Program-made: the position numbers and the translations under genes | DNA from: CAYXVU01 sp964468725 | GTDB taxonomy: Bacteria > Acidobacteriota > Blastocatellia > UBA7656 | Direction: 5' to 3' | DNA length: 22,286 bases | Assembly: GCA_964468725.1 (NCBI GenBank) | Contig: CAYXVU010000088.1 | Coordinates: forward strand, 1 to 22,286 | The notes under the pieces: generated by a model | The model's input: only the letters and a program-made list of their open reading frames with translations | The model's database searches: none | Told to the model about the DNA's origin: nothing | In this document: positions 1 through 6,813 of the stretch, in pieces | Layout of the letters: each line of letters starts with the position of its first letter | Numbering within the stretch: position 1 is the stretch's first letter

Positions 1-1
1 A

Positions 2-640
2 CTTGATGATTGGGCATGCAATTTACAAGAGGCACTAGCGTTGCAGCCTGAACATCTCTCCCTCTACTTGTTGGAAGTGAAAGAGAGCACCCAACTTTTT
101 GTCCAGATCAAACGTGGATTGCGGCCATCCCCGGACGATGATCTGAGCGCAACGATGTATACGATGATGAGCGAAGTTATGGAAGCCAATGGGTACGAGC
201 ACTACGAGATTTCAAACTTTGCTTTGCGAGGAACAACTTCATATCGCGCGCTACACAATATGAAGTATTGGACAGACGCTCCCTTCTTCGGAGTCGGCTG
301 CGGCGCACACTCTTATAATCAGCGGGAGAGATGGGTGAACATATTGCAAACCGAAGGCTACATTGACTCTATTCGAAAGTCGGGTTTTGCCATTGCCCAG
401 AGCACGGAGCTGTCCGCAGAGGATCGCTTTGTCGAAGCGCTCTTTATGGGGTTGCGGTTGCAAGAGGGCATCGACGTAACCGATTTTTATAGCGAGTTCG
501 GCATCAATGTGATTGAGCGGTTTGATGAAGCATTTGATCGGTTACGTGAAGCCGGTTTGATCGACGTTAGCTCTACGCGTTTACGATTGACGGCCAAAGG
601 CAGACTGCTCTCGAACGAGGTCTTTCTCCATCTAGTCTAA
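2..640 (+). CDS. hemW: HemW-like radical SAM heme chaperone, C-terminal part (5' end outside window)
   Basis: The reading frame is open from base 2 with no stop, and the codons before the first possible start (TTG at 41) continue the family pattern (EALALQPEHLSLYLLEV). The gene therefore begins upstream of the window. About 212 residues are visible. Family landmarks seen are SLYLLEV, the YEISNFA segment, HNMKYW.DAPFFGVGCGAHSY, the EALFMGLRL helix and the C-terminal winged-helix end LTAKGRLLSNEVFLHLV. The radical-SAM CxxxCxxC motif lies in the missing N-terminal half. HemW proteins are related to oxygen-independent coproporphyrinogen oxidase HemN but act as heme-binding chaperones; which activity applies cannot be told from this half. 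The gene converges on the MreB-like gene, with only 7 bp between the stop codons. Confidence 0.9.
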   Translation, partial: LDDWACNLQEALALQPEHLSLYLLEVKESTQLFVQIKRGLRPSPDDDLSATMYTMMSEVMEANGYEHYEISNFALRGTTSYRALHNMKYWTDAPFFGVGCGAHSYNQRERWVNILQTEGYIDSIRKSGFAIAQSTELSAEDRFVEALFMGLRLQEGIDVTDFYSEFGINVIERFDEAFDRLREAGLIDVSSTRLRLTAKGRLLSNEVFLHLV

Positions 641-647
641 GCAGTGC

Positions 648-1673
648 TTACGATTCGATGCTGCGTGCGACGCGCCGCAACAACAACGGGTCATCATAAA
701 GCATAATCAAGCCGCGCCCAACAGACTGACGAGGGCTTTCGGCGATTTGAACCTGTAGCTTTGTCGCTGTACTGATGCGCGCATCCATTCCCGCCAGCAG
801 CGCCATGCCGCCGGTCAAGACGATACCGGAATCATGCAGATCACTCGCAACCTCTGGCGGCGTTGTTTCCAGCACTTGACGCACTGCTTCGACAATCTGT
901 TTGATGACCGAATCTATGGCCTGATGAATCTCGGAAGCGGTAACCTCGGTCATCTCCGGCCCGCCTTCGGTCATATTTTGACCCTTCACGACGCTCTTAT
1001 GTTCTTCGGGCGGAGGGATGGCAGAGCCGAGGACGATTTTCAAGCGTTCAGCCGAGCGCTCACCGATCAAAACGCGATGATGATTCTTGATGAAACTGAT
1101 GATGGCTGTATCCATATCAAGGCCGCCGATTCGTAGGGTCAGAGTTTCAACGACGCCGCTATTGGCAACCACGGCGATGGAGGTATTGCCGCCCCCCATG
1201 TCCACAACCATCGAAGCCTTCATCTCTGTAACCGGTAATTTAGCACCAAGCGCGGCGGCCATTCCTTCATCAACCAGATAAACTTTGCTAACCCCAATTC
1301 CGTTGACCACTTCACGAATGGCTAGTTTTTCGACGGAAGTGATGCCGGAAGGGATGTTCAAGATGATGCGCCGCGAGAGGCGCGCTCGCCCGCCGCGCGC
1401 CTTACGCAGAAACTTTGCCAGCATGATCTGTGCTAGCATCGAGTCCGCAACCACACCTTCGCGCATTGGGTATGCGACTTCAACATCTTCGGGCGACCGT
1501 CCGAGCATCTCTAAGGCTTCGGTTCCTACTGCGATGACTTGACTGGATTCGCGGTCAATGCCAACGAGCGAGGGTTCATTGACCACCATTCCGCGTCCAT
1601 AGCCGTAAATGAAGGTGTGAACAGTTCCCAGGTCAACAGCCAAATCTTCAGTAAAAGGATTGGAGAATTTCAT
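648..1673 (-). CDS. mreB: MreB-family bacterial actin (divergent, stand-alone)
   Basis: This 341-residue protein has the usual MreB length and the actin-fold ATPase motifs: phosphate-1 loop DLGTVHTFIYG (14-24), the NIPSG segment (106-110), VDEGMAAALGA with the expected catalytic Glu (134-144), phosphate-2 loop DMGGGNTSIAV (158-168), LIGERSAE (202-209) and the adenosine loop GIVLTGGMALLAG (283-295). MreB forms membrane-bound filaments that guide elongation peptidoglycan synthesis. Several positions differ from textbook MreB: DLGTVHT for DLGTANT, TGGMALL for TGGGALL, and GGLDMD for GGDEFD. No mreC, mreD or mrdA gene is adjacent, so this may be a paralogue. The ATG is preceded by GAGAGGCGC, a fair ribosome-binding site. 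A terminator separates it from the upstream gene, so it probably has its own promoter, which I could not pick out. Confidence 0.88.
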   Translation of the reverse strand: MKFSNPFTEDLAVDLGTVHTFIYGYGRGMVVNEPSLVGIDRESSQVIAVGTEALEMLGRSPEDVEVAYPMREGVVADSMLAQIMLAKFLRKARGGRARLSRRIILNIPSGITSVEKLAIREVVNGIGVSKVYLVDEGMAAALGAKLPVTEMKASMVVDMGGGNTSIAVVANSGVVETLTLRIGGLDMDTAIISFIKNHHRVLIGERSAERLKIVLGSAIPPPEEHKSVVKGQNMTEGGPEMTEVTASEIHQAIDSVIKQIVEAVRQVLETTPPEVASDLHDSGIVLTGGMALLAGMDARISTATKLQVQIAESPRQSVGRGLIMLYDDPLLLRRVARSIES

Positions 1674-1764
1674 GCGCCTCTCAGACCGCGTGAGTTACCA
1701 GTGAGGGAGTAGATGATAACAAGCAAGCGTAGAATCCGAAAGATGATTTCTGGTTTCGCAGAGT

Positions 1765-1806
1765 CGGGGAAAGAGGAAAGAGAGCCGCGGCCACAGGCGG
1801 CTCTCT
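1765..1806 (-). terminator. Rho-independent terminator after the GWxTD gene
   Basis: A 10-bp perfect inverted repeat (1779-1788 with 1797-1806, core GAGAGCCGC/GCGGCTCTC) has an 8-nt loop. On the minus strand it is followed by a pyrimidine-rich tract, TTCCTCTTTCCCC. It lies just downstream of the stop codon at 1823 and separates this gene from the MreB-like gene. Confidence 0.75.
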
Positions 1807-1822
1807 CGGTTTGCGAGCACCA

Positions 1823-3475
1823 TTACCGTACCGTAAATTGAGACTGCGGGGTAACCGTGCGTTGTGAGACCAAATCCGTCACTTTCACCGTCACGGTGTA
1901 GGTGCCAGACTCCGATAGCTTATCGGCAATCGGGATGCTGCGGGCAATAATCAACTGCTGCCCCTTCAAATCTACAATACCCTTGCCGCTCTTGCCGTCT
2001 TCGAGAATATGAAGAACCTCCTGCCCGCCTTTGGTGACGATATATTCCACCTTGAGCGCAGGCTGCAAGGTGGCTTGATCCATCTCCGCATCATAGACCT
2101 GCAAAAAGAGCGCGAGATTCTGACCGGGCTTGTAGATGCCGCTCACATAGGGCTTCACTTTATACCGACCAATAACAAACTGTGGGTCGGAGACGTTGGC
2201 TTGTTCGATGGAGGCGGCTAACATCAAAGTGCTGGTCGAGAGTTGTTTTTCCTGATAGCGTGGCACTTCAAAAGAGTGATGCAGGATGCCGGTCTTGCCG
2301 CTGCTGATGTCGCGTGCCACCACATCAATTTTGTAGCGTCCGGGTTGGAGAACCACCTTCTTCTGGTAGACCGAACGTTGCGTTTGCCCGATTGACAAGG
2401 TGTCCTGCGTATAGCGGGCAGTGGTGACGGTGTCTTCAAATTGACCGGTGCGACGCCCGGTTAGCCCTACGATCTTGGCATACATATTGACCGAGCCGCT
2501 ATAGATGCCGCCAACGTTCTTCATGGATAGGTCTTCATGTTCGAACTGTATGGTGAAGAGGGTCACGACCGATTCGGCGCTAATGCGCAGAAAATCGGTG
2601 CGCACGCTGAAGGGTAAGATATCGGAAGCGATCTCCGGCAAGTCGGCTTTCACTTGCAAATCCGGGAATTTGATCTGCGGCGGCCTTTGCAAATCGGCCA
2701 GTAGGGTCAGTTTTTCAAAGGGCTGATCTTTGACCCTGCCGCCGCCTAAGATATTGCCGCGATTGCCACCAAAGGGGATGCCGACGCGGTCAGCTTTGGT
2801 CGAAAGGCCGAGCGATTCGGCTAGGGTTAATCCCGCGTTGGGCACATATAACAGAGCATCTTTCTCATCCGGGCTTTGTGCAATACGATATTCGCCGGAG
2901 CCGGAGGGGTCAACAAACTCAATCTCAATATCCGAACCGATCCCTTCGATATACCGATACCACCAAATCTCGAATGGATAGGTCGAGGTTGTGCCGCCGC
3001 CTTCATAAGAGGGGCGTTCGTAAGGGCCGCCAGCCGGATGCGATTCAATCTGATCTGGCTTGCCAAACATGATGTAAATTCGTCCGCGGTCAGTCTTCCA
3101 TCCCGGAATGCCTGAAGCGAATTTCTCGTTGGCATATTGAATGCGCTGGAAGTATTCCTCTTTGTATTCGTTTTCCGGCGTGTCGGGGTCGGGATCGCGA
3201 CGCAGCCAAAAGGCTTCGATGAAAGAGTCGCGTTCTTCGTCGGTTTTGAGCGATTTGAAGGCTTTTCTCTCCTGATCGGTGATGATGTAGTTCACATCTT
3301 CGTCGAGCCACTTTTTATAGACGCTCTTCACCTCGTCACGTTTCTTCTTCTCATTCGGGTCTTTGCGTTTGATTTCGTCTTGCGCCTGTGATGTAGGCAG
3401 CGCAGCGGCCAGCAAGGCAAAAATCATCGCCATACCACAAAACTGATTTACCAACGTCCGAAAACTGTTTTTCAT
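1823..3475 (-). CDS. GWxTD-domain exported protein
   Basis: This 550-residue protein has an N-terminal signal peptide (basic start, hydrophobic 12-26, likely cleavage near ...TSQAQ at 28-32). A highly charged Lys/Asp/Glu stretch (33-55) follows. The GWxTD domain runs from about 56 to 200: KWLDEDVNYIITDQE, FWLRRDPDPDTPENEYKEEY, then the diagnostic GWKTDRGRIYIMFGKPDQIE (125-144) and the WWY motif near 171-173. The remainder looks like beta-rich Ig-like or jelly-roll material and ends in a strand rich in Thr and Val. GWxTD proteins are common in Acidobacteriota and Bacteroidota and have no settled biochemical function, so none is assigned. The start is supported by AAGGAG about 9 nt upstream of the ATG. 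It appears monocistronic, with a promoter candidate at 3557-3586 and a hairpin terminator after the stop. Confidence 0.88.
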   Translation of the reverse strand: MKNSFRTLVNQFCGMAMIFALLAAALPTSQAQDEIKRKDPNEKKKRDEVKSVYKKWLDEDVNYIITDQERKAFKSLKTDEERDSFIEAFWLRRDPDPDTPENEYKEEYFQRIQYANEKFASGIPGWKTDRGRIYIMFGKPDQIESHPAGGPYERPSYEGGGTTSTYPFEIWWYRYIEGIGSDIEIEFVDPSGSGEYRIAQSPDEKDALLYVPNAGLTLAESLGLSTKADRVGIPFGGNRGNILGGGRVKDQPFEKLTLLADLQRPPQIKFPDLQVKADLPEIASDILPFSVRTDFLRISAESVVTLFTIQFEHEDLSMKNVGGIYSGSVNMYAKIVGLTGRRTGQFEDTVTTARYTQDTLSIGQTQRSVYQKKVVLQPGRYKIDVVARDISSGKTGILHHSFEVPRYQEKQLSTSTLMLAASIEQANVSDPQFVIGRYKVKPYVSGIYKPGQNLALFLQVYDAEMDQATLQPALKVEYIVTKGGQEVLHILEDGKSGKGIVDLKGQQLIIARSIPIADKLSESGTYTVTVKVTDLVSQRTVTPQSQFTVR

Positions 3476-3556
3476 GTTGGCCTACTCCTTTGCCAATTCC
3501 TGAGAATGCCCCGCGTCAAAGGTTTGCCGCACGGGGTGAGTTGTAAGTGAACGTTT

Positions 3557-3586
3557 AGTTTACGTGTCGGAATTTGCGTCGGTCAA
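3557..3586 (-). promoter_or_regulatory. Candidate sigma70-type promoter for the GWxTD gene
   Basis: Read on the minus strand: -35 TTGACC (3581-3586), an 18-bp spacer, and -10 TAAACT (3557-3562). That gives a leader of roughly 75 nt to the ATG at 3475. The -35 matches 5 of 6 consensus bases and the -10 matches 4 of 6. Confidence 0.45.
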
Positions 3587-3646
3587 GCCGCGCTTCCTTT
3601 CCCATCTGCCAGTGTGAGAATGAAATACGGGCGGTCAACTTGCGCC

Positions 3647-4717
3647 CTAACTTTCGGCCAACTCTGCGGGGTCGCGTTTGCGCCCGAAGAGGGCAGCGAT
3701 GCCGATGCTGACGCCATAAAGCAACAACATCGGAGCGGCGAAGACAAGCAGATTAGGAATGTCAGTCGTTGGTGACAGGACGGCGGCGACGATAAAGATC
3801 AACACAATGGCATAGCGCCAGCCTTTCAACATAAATTGCGGTGTTACGATGCCAAGCTTGGCCATGAAGAAGGTGACGGCGGGCATCTCAAAGACGATGC
3901 CTAATCCGAGCATAATCAGAATGATTAAGTCGAAATACTCGTCGGCTGAGACCAGCGGTTCGAGATTGCCTTCAACCGCCACCTCCAACAAAAAGTCGGC
4001 GGCGCGTGGAAAGGCGATGTAATAAGCAAAAGTGCAACCGATCAGGAAGAAGAGCGAACTCATGAGAACAAAGGGGAAGGCATATTTTTTCTCATGCTTA
4101 TACAGGCCGGGCGAGATGAATCCCCACACCTGAATCAGTAAAAAGGGAACGGCAAAGAAGATGGCCGCATAAAAGGCCACTTTGATATAGAGGTTGAATG
4201 CGCCCTGCACGGTTTGGGTAATGAGTTTTTTGCCGGAGTTGTCTAGCGAGTCCGCGTACAAGGCTTCTGGCAAGCGGTATCCGGCATCGATGATGGTCTG
4301 ATTATTGATCATCCAGGGCTCGTCAAGCAGTAAGCTGACGTTGCCGTTTTCGTCACGCTCGACGCGCAATTTGACGCTGTTTTTTGCAGGGATAAGGACG
4401 GAACCGACCTTCCAATCGCTGGCGAGCGAATGATTGATGATCGTGCCATTTGGATACTCTAGTAGCTTCTTAATCGGGGCATCCTCTAACGGACGCGCAA
4501 CCACACGTTGTGCATTCAGCAAAGCGCGTTGTACGGGAACTTGTAGGAAGTTGTAAATCTTATCGGAGAATATCCAACATACAATGAAGGCGATCAGTAC
4601 GAATCCGACGCTGCGAATGAGGCGGGTTCGCAATTCGTCGAGGTGGTCGAGGAAGGTCATGGCGCCTTCTTCGTGTTGCAATTCCTCTTCTTCGTACGTC
4701 TTCGAATAGGTGCTCAT
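3647..4717 (-). CDS. tatC: Twin-arginine translocase subunit TatC with extended first periplasmic loop
   Basis: TatC is the receptor of the Tat pathway, which exports folded proteins carrying an RR signal. Visible landmarks are the cytoplasmic MTFLDHLDELRTRLIRS (20-36), TM1 (about 37-51), TM2 (about 176-195) followed by QVWGFISPGLYKHEKK (196-211), TM3 (214-235), TM4 with FEMPA (276-280), TM5 (302-314), then SPTTDIPN and TM6 (323-343). The length of 356 residues is about 100 more than typical TatC (about 250-260). The excess is not at the ends: TM1 and TM2 are separated by about 125 residues, with polar, partly beta-like sequence from about 67 to 165. The gene overlaps tatA by 4 nt (ATGA at 4714-4717), showing translational coupling. 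Assignment is very secure; only the role of the insert is unknown. Confidence 0.95.
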   Translation of the reverse strand: MSTYSKTYEEEELQHEEGAMTFLDHLDELRTRLIRSVGFVLIAFIVCWIFSDKIYNFLQVPVQRALLNAQRVVARPLEDAPIKKLLEYPNGTIINHSLASDWKVGSVLIPAKNSVKLRVERDENGNVSLLLDEPWMINNQTIIDAGYRLPEALYADSLDNSGKKLITQTVQGAFNLYIKVAFYAAIFFAVPFLLIQVWGFISPGLYKHEKKYAFPFVLMSSLFFLIGCTFAYYIAFPRAADFLLEVAVEGNLEPLVSADEYFDLIILIMLGLGIVFEMPAVTFFMAKLGIVTPQFMLKGWRYAIVLIFIVAAVLSPTTDIPNLLVFAAPMLLLYGVSIGIAALFGRKRDPAELAES

Positions 4718-5097
4718 TTGGTTTCTGCGACAGCAGGCTCCTGCTCGGTCACCATCTGTTCAGTTGGCGTATCGGTAGTCTCTACTAGGTTTTCGCCCTG
4801 CGGAGTCTCATCTGCACCCGAAGCGAGCGCCGATTCGTAGAGTTCCGGCAAGTCAACCGGATTGCCATACTCCTCCGTAGCAGGCGGCAGGTCGGTTACC
4901 TGTGATGCGATTCGTTTTTTCCGGTCGTCTTCTTCGACCTCCATCTCCCAAGTGCGTTTGAAATCTTCGCTGGCGCGACGAAATTGCGCCAGACTTTCAC
5001 CGATAGTTTTGCCGATTTGGGGTAGCTTGCGCGGGCCGAAGATGATTAAAGCGATGCCCAAAATAATGAGAATTTCCGTCCATCCTAGATTGCCCAT
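4714..5097 (-). CDS. tatA: Sec-independent translocase component TatA/TatB
   Basis: This 127-residue protein starts with a single hydrophobic helix (LGWTEILIILGIALIIFGP, 4-22), then the FGPRKLPQIGKTIGESL hinge and amphipathic helix (20-36), a charged segment, and an acidic Pro/Thr/Glu-rich tail. This is the TatA/TatB architecture. Glu at position 8 resembles E. coli TatB, but many single-gene TatA proteins have it too, so TatA versus TatB is open. The frame is open back to 5217, but ATG at 5097 is preceded by AGAAGGAACGGCT and opens directly at the family N-terminus. The 40 residues upstream are charged and unrelated, so 5097 is preferred. It forms an operon with tatC, whose start overlaps this stop. 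A promoter candidate lies at 5180-5208. Confidence 0.92.
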   Translation of the reverse strand: MGNLGWTEILIILGIALIIFGPRKLPQIGKTIGESLAQFRRASEDFKRTWEMEVEEDDRKKRIASQVTDLPPATEEYGNPVDLPELYESALASGADETPQGENLVETTDTPTEQMVTEQEPAVAETK

Positions 5098-5179
5098 AGC
5101 CGTTCCTTCTTCTCTACGGTTATTCTTCGGGTGAGGTGTGCCGATGCCCTCCGCATTGCGTTCACGGTCAACAACGTCA

Positions 5180-5208
5180 ATAGTAGGCGACCGATTGAGG
5201 CAAGTCAA
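5180..5208 (-). promoter_or_regulatory. Candidate sigma70-type promoter for tatAC
   Basis: On the minus strand: TTGACT (5203-5208), a 17-bp spacer, and TACTAT (5180-5185), followed by a leader of about 75 nt to the tatA ATG at 5097. Spacing is ideal; the hexamers match 5 of 6 and 4 of 6. Confidence 0.5.
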
Positions 5209-5256
5209 CTGTCGCATCTTTGAGTAAACCGGCTGTTTGGAGAGAAGAAGGGTAGC

Positions 5257-6489
5257 TTACTCGACTTTGATGATAGAAATGGTCAGATCGTCTTCAGGAC
5301 CGCCAATCTCTTCGGAGAAGTCGGCAACGGCTGTGGTCACCGCTTCGCAAAGCTCTTTGGCCGAAAGATGCCGGGATTGAGTTATCGTTTGCGCCAATCG
5401 TTCGACGCCGAACCCGTCATCGCTTTGATTGCGCGCTTCGGTTACCCCGTCGGTGTACATGACCAGAATATCGCCGCTTTGAAAATTGACAACCGATTCG
5501 GAGTATTTTGAATTTGCAAAGACACCTAACGGGAATCCGCTATGTTCAAGCAACGATTGTGAGCCATCTGCACGGAGCAGCAACGGCGGATTGTGACCGG
5601 CGCTGATATAGAGCAGGCGTCTGTTTTCCGGGTCAATTAGACCATAGAAGACCGTTATGAATCGGTCGCCGCTCCATCCATCCAGCAGGAGGCGATTCAC
5701 CCGTGCCATCACGACGCGCATAGCGAGTTCGTTTAAGATCGTGGCACGAAGGTAGGCACGAAACGTGACCATGATTAATGCTGCTGCCAGACCTTTACCC
5801 GAAACATCTGCGACGACCACCGCCAACCGGTCATTGATCGAATCCAAATAGTCGAAATAATCGCCGCCGACCGCTTGCATCGGACTGGTTGTTCCATAGA
5901 TGTCAAAACCCGGAATTTGCGGGAATGAACGCGGCAATAAACTGTCTACGACTTTGCGCGCCAGCGCCAGTTCGCTCTCTACTTCGCGCTGACGTAAGAG
6001 CTTTTGATAGAGCAAAGTGTTTTGAATGGCCGAGGCGGCCAGGGAGGCGAACATGGTCAGCAGTTCGAGGTCGCGCTCTTTGAAGGCGTTGGCAACATCG
6101 GATTCCAGATTGATTGCGCCAATGACGATTGAGTCGGCGCGAATGATGGGGGCAACGACCTCTGATCGGGTTGCGGCGCGAGCTTTCACATAACGGGTAT
6201 CGGTCTTGACATCATTGACGATCTGGCCGCGCCGATTTTTAATCGCCCATCCGATAATCCCGCGTCCGGGGCCGAGAAACTCTTCCGTATCTTTGCCGGG
6301 AGGGTAACCGCGAGCCTTCAGAGACGTAATCGAGCCGGTCTTTTTGTCGACGAGGCAGACGATGGCCGCCGAATGCTCAATCAGCTCTTCGAGCGAGTCG
6401 AAGATCGTTCCCAAAACCTCGTCCAGATCAAAGGAACTGCTGACATTGCGTACCGCATTGATTAGAGTTTCAATTGTCTTGTCTTTCAC
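5257..6489 (-). CDS. GAF-domain PP2C-type serine phosphatase (RsbU/SpoIIE family)
   Basis: This 410-residue protein has an N-terminal GAF sensor (about 20-160), a short coiled linker (160-185, ending LARKVVDSLLP) and a C-terminal PP2C/SpoIIE phosphatase. Metal-binding and catalytic motifs are intact: GGDYFD (208-213), DVSGKG (228-233), AGHNPPL (297-303), SGFPLGV (317-323), TDGVTEA (346-352) and DDLT (400-403). Relatives dephosphorylate anti-sigma-antagonist proteins in partner-switching networks, controlled by the sensor domain. No RsbV or RsbW homologue is nearby, so the partner is unknown. There is no signal peptide or membrane helix, so it should be cytoplasmic. The start is GTG at 6489. 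The in-frame region back to the upstream TAG (6535-6537) contains no ATG, GTG, TTG or CTG, only an ATT, so GTG is the best choice although its ribosome-binding site is weak. It is divergent from the FecR gene. Confidence 0.9.
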   Translation of the reverse strand: MKDKTIETLINAVRNVSSSFDLDEVLGTIFDSLEELIEHSAAIVCLVDKKTGSITSLKARGYPPGKDTEEFLGPGRGIIGWAIKNRRGQIVNDVKTDTRYVKARAATRSEVVAPIIRADSIVIGAINLESDVANAFKERDLELLTMFASLAASAIQNTLLYQKLLRQREVESELALARKVVDSLLPRSFPQIPGFDIYGTTSPMQAVGGDYFDYLDSINDRLAVVVADVSGKGLAAALIMVTFRAYLRATILNELAMRVVMARVNRLLLDGWSGDRFITVFYGLIDPENRRLLYISAGHNPPLLLRADGSQSLLEHSGFPLGVFANSKYSESVVNFQSGDILVMYTDGVTEARNQSDDGFGVERLAQTITQSRHLSAKELCEAVTTAVADFSEEIGGPEDDLTISIIKVE

Positions 6490-6813
6490 GGGCGTTTCAG
6501 ATTCGCATTCCTCAATGTTGGCAAAGTCAGCATGCTAGATGTTCGAGGCAGCAAAGGCAAGTTGGGATTTCGAGTCCTTTGGCATAGAAGTCACATCCGC
6601 CAGAGCATAGCAATCTTTTCTGCGTGATTGAGTGGCGAGCCGCAACACCTTATTTGTGTTGATGAGAAAAAGAGGTTTGCCTCACCCTTTCGGAAGAGTA
6701 TAATGCCAGCCAGATGGGGTGAGTCGAATCGCCATGACGTGAAGCCGGAGAATCTGAAACTCAATCAATGCCAAGTTTCGTCTATTCTCCATCACGTAGT
6801 TCAAGGAGATAGC
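6490..6813. other. Divergent intergenic region with promoter and small palindrome
   Basis: These 324 bases lie between two divergent genes. They hold a sigma70-type promoter for the FecR gene at 6677-6704, a 6-bp dyad CAACAC-N7-GTGTTG at 6643-6661 just upstream of its -35 (a possible operator), and a leader of about 100 nt ending in a strong ribosome-binding site (AAGGAG, 6803-6808). I could not identify a clear promoter for the phosphatase gene on the other strand. The open frame that extends the FecR gene back to 6628 is not supported by a ribosome-binding site. Confidence 0.6.
6677..6704 (+). promoter_or_regulatory. Candidate sigma70-type promoter for the FecR gene
   Basis: TTGCCT (6677-6682), a 16-bp spacer, and a perfect TATAAT (6699-6704). 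Shifting the -35 by one base to TTTGCC gives a 17-bp spacer. The predicted transcript start near 6711 leaves a leader of about 100 nt. Confidence 0.6.

Noticed and set aside
6628..6813. 62-residue N-terminal extension of the FecR protein
   Set aside because: It spans the TATAAT promoter and the leader. ATG 6814 has a strong ribosome-binding site and begins a signal peptide.
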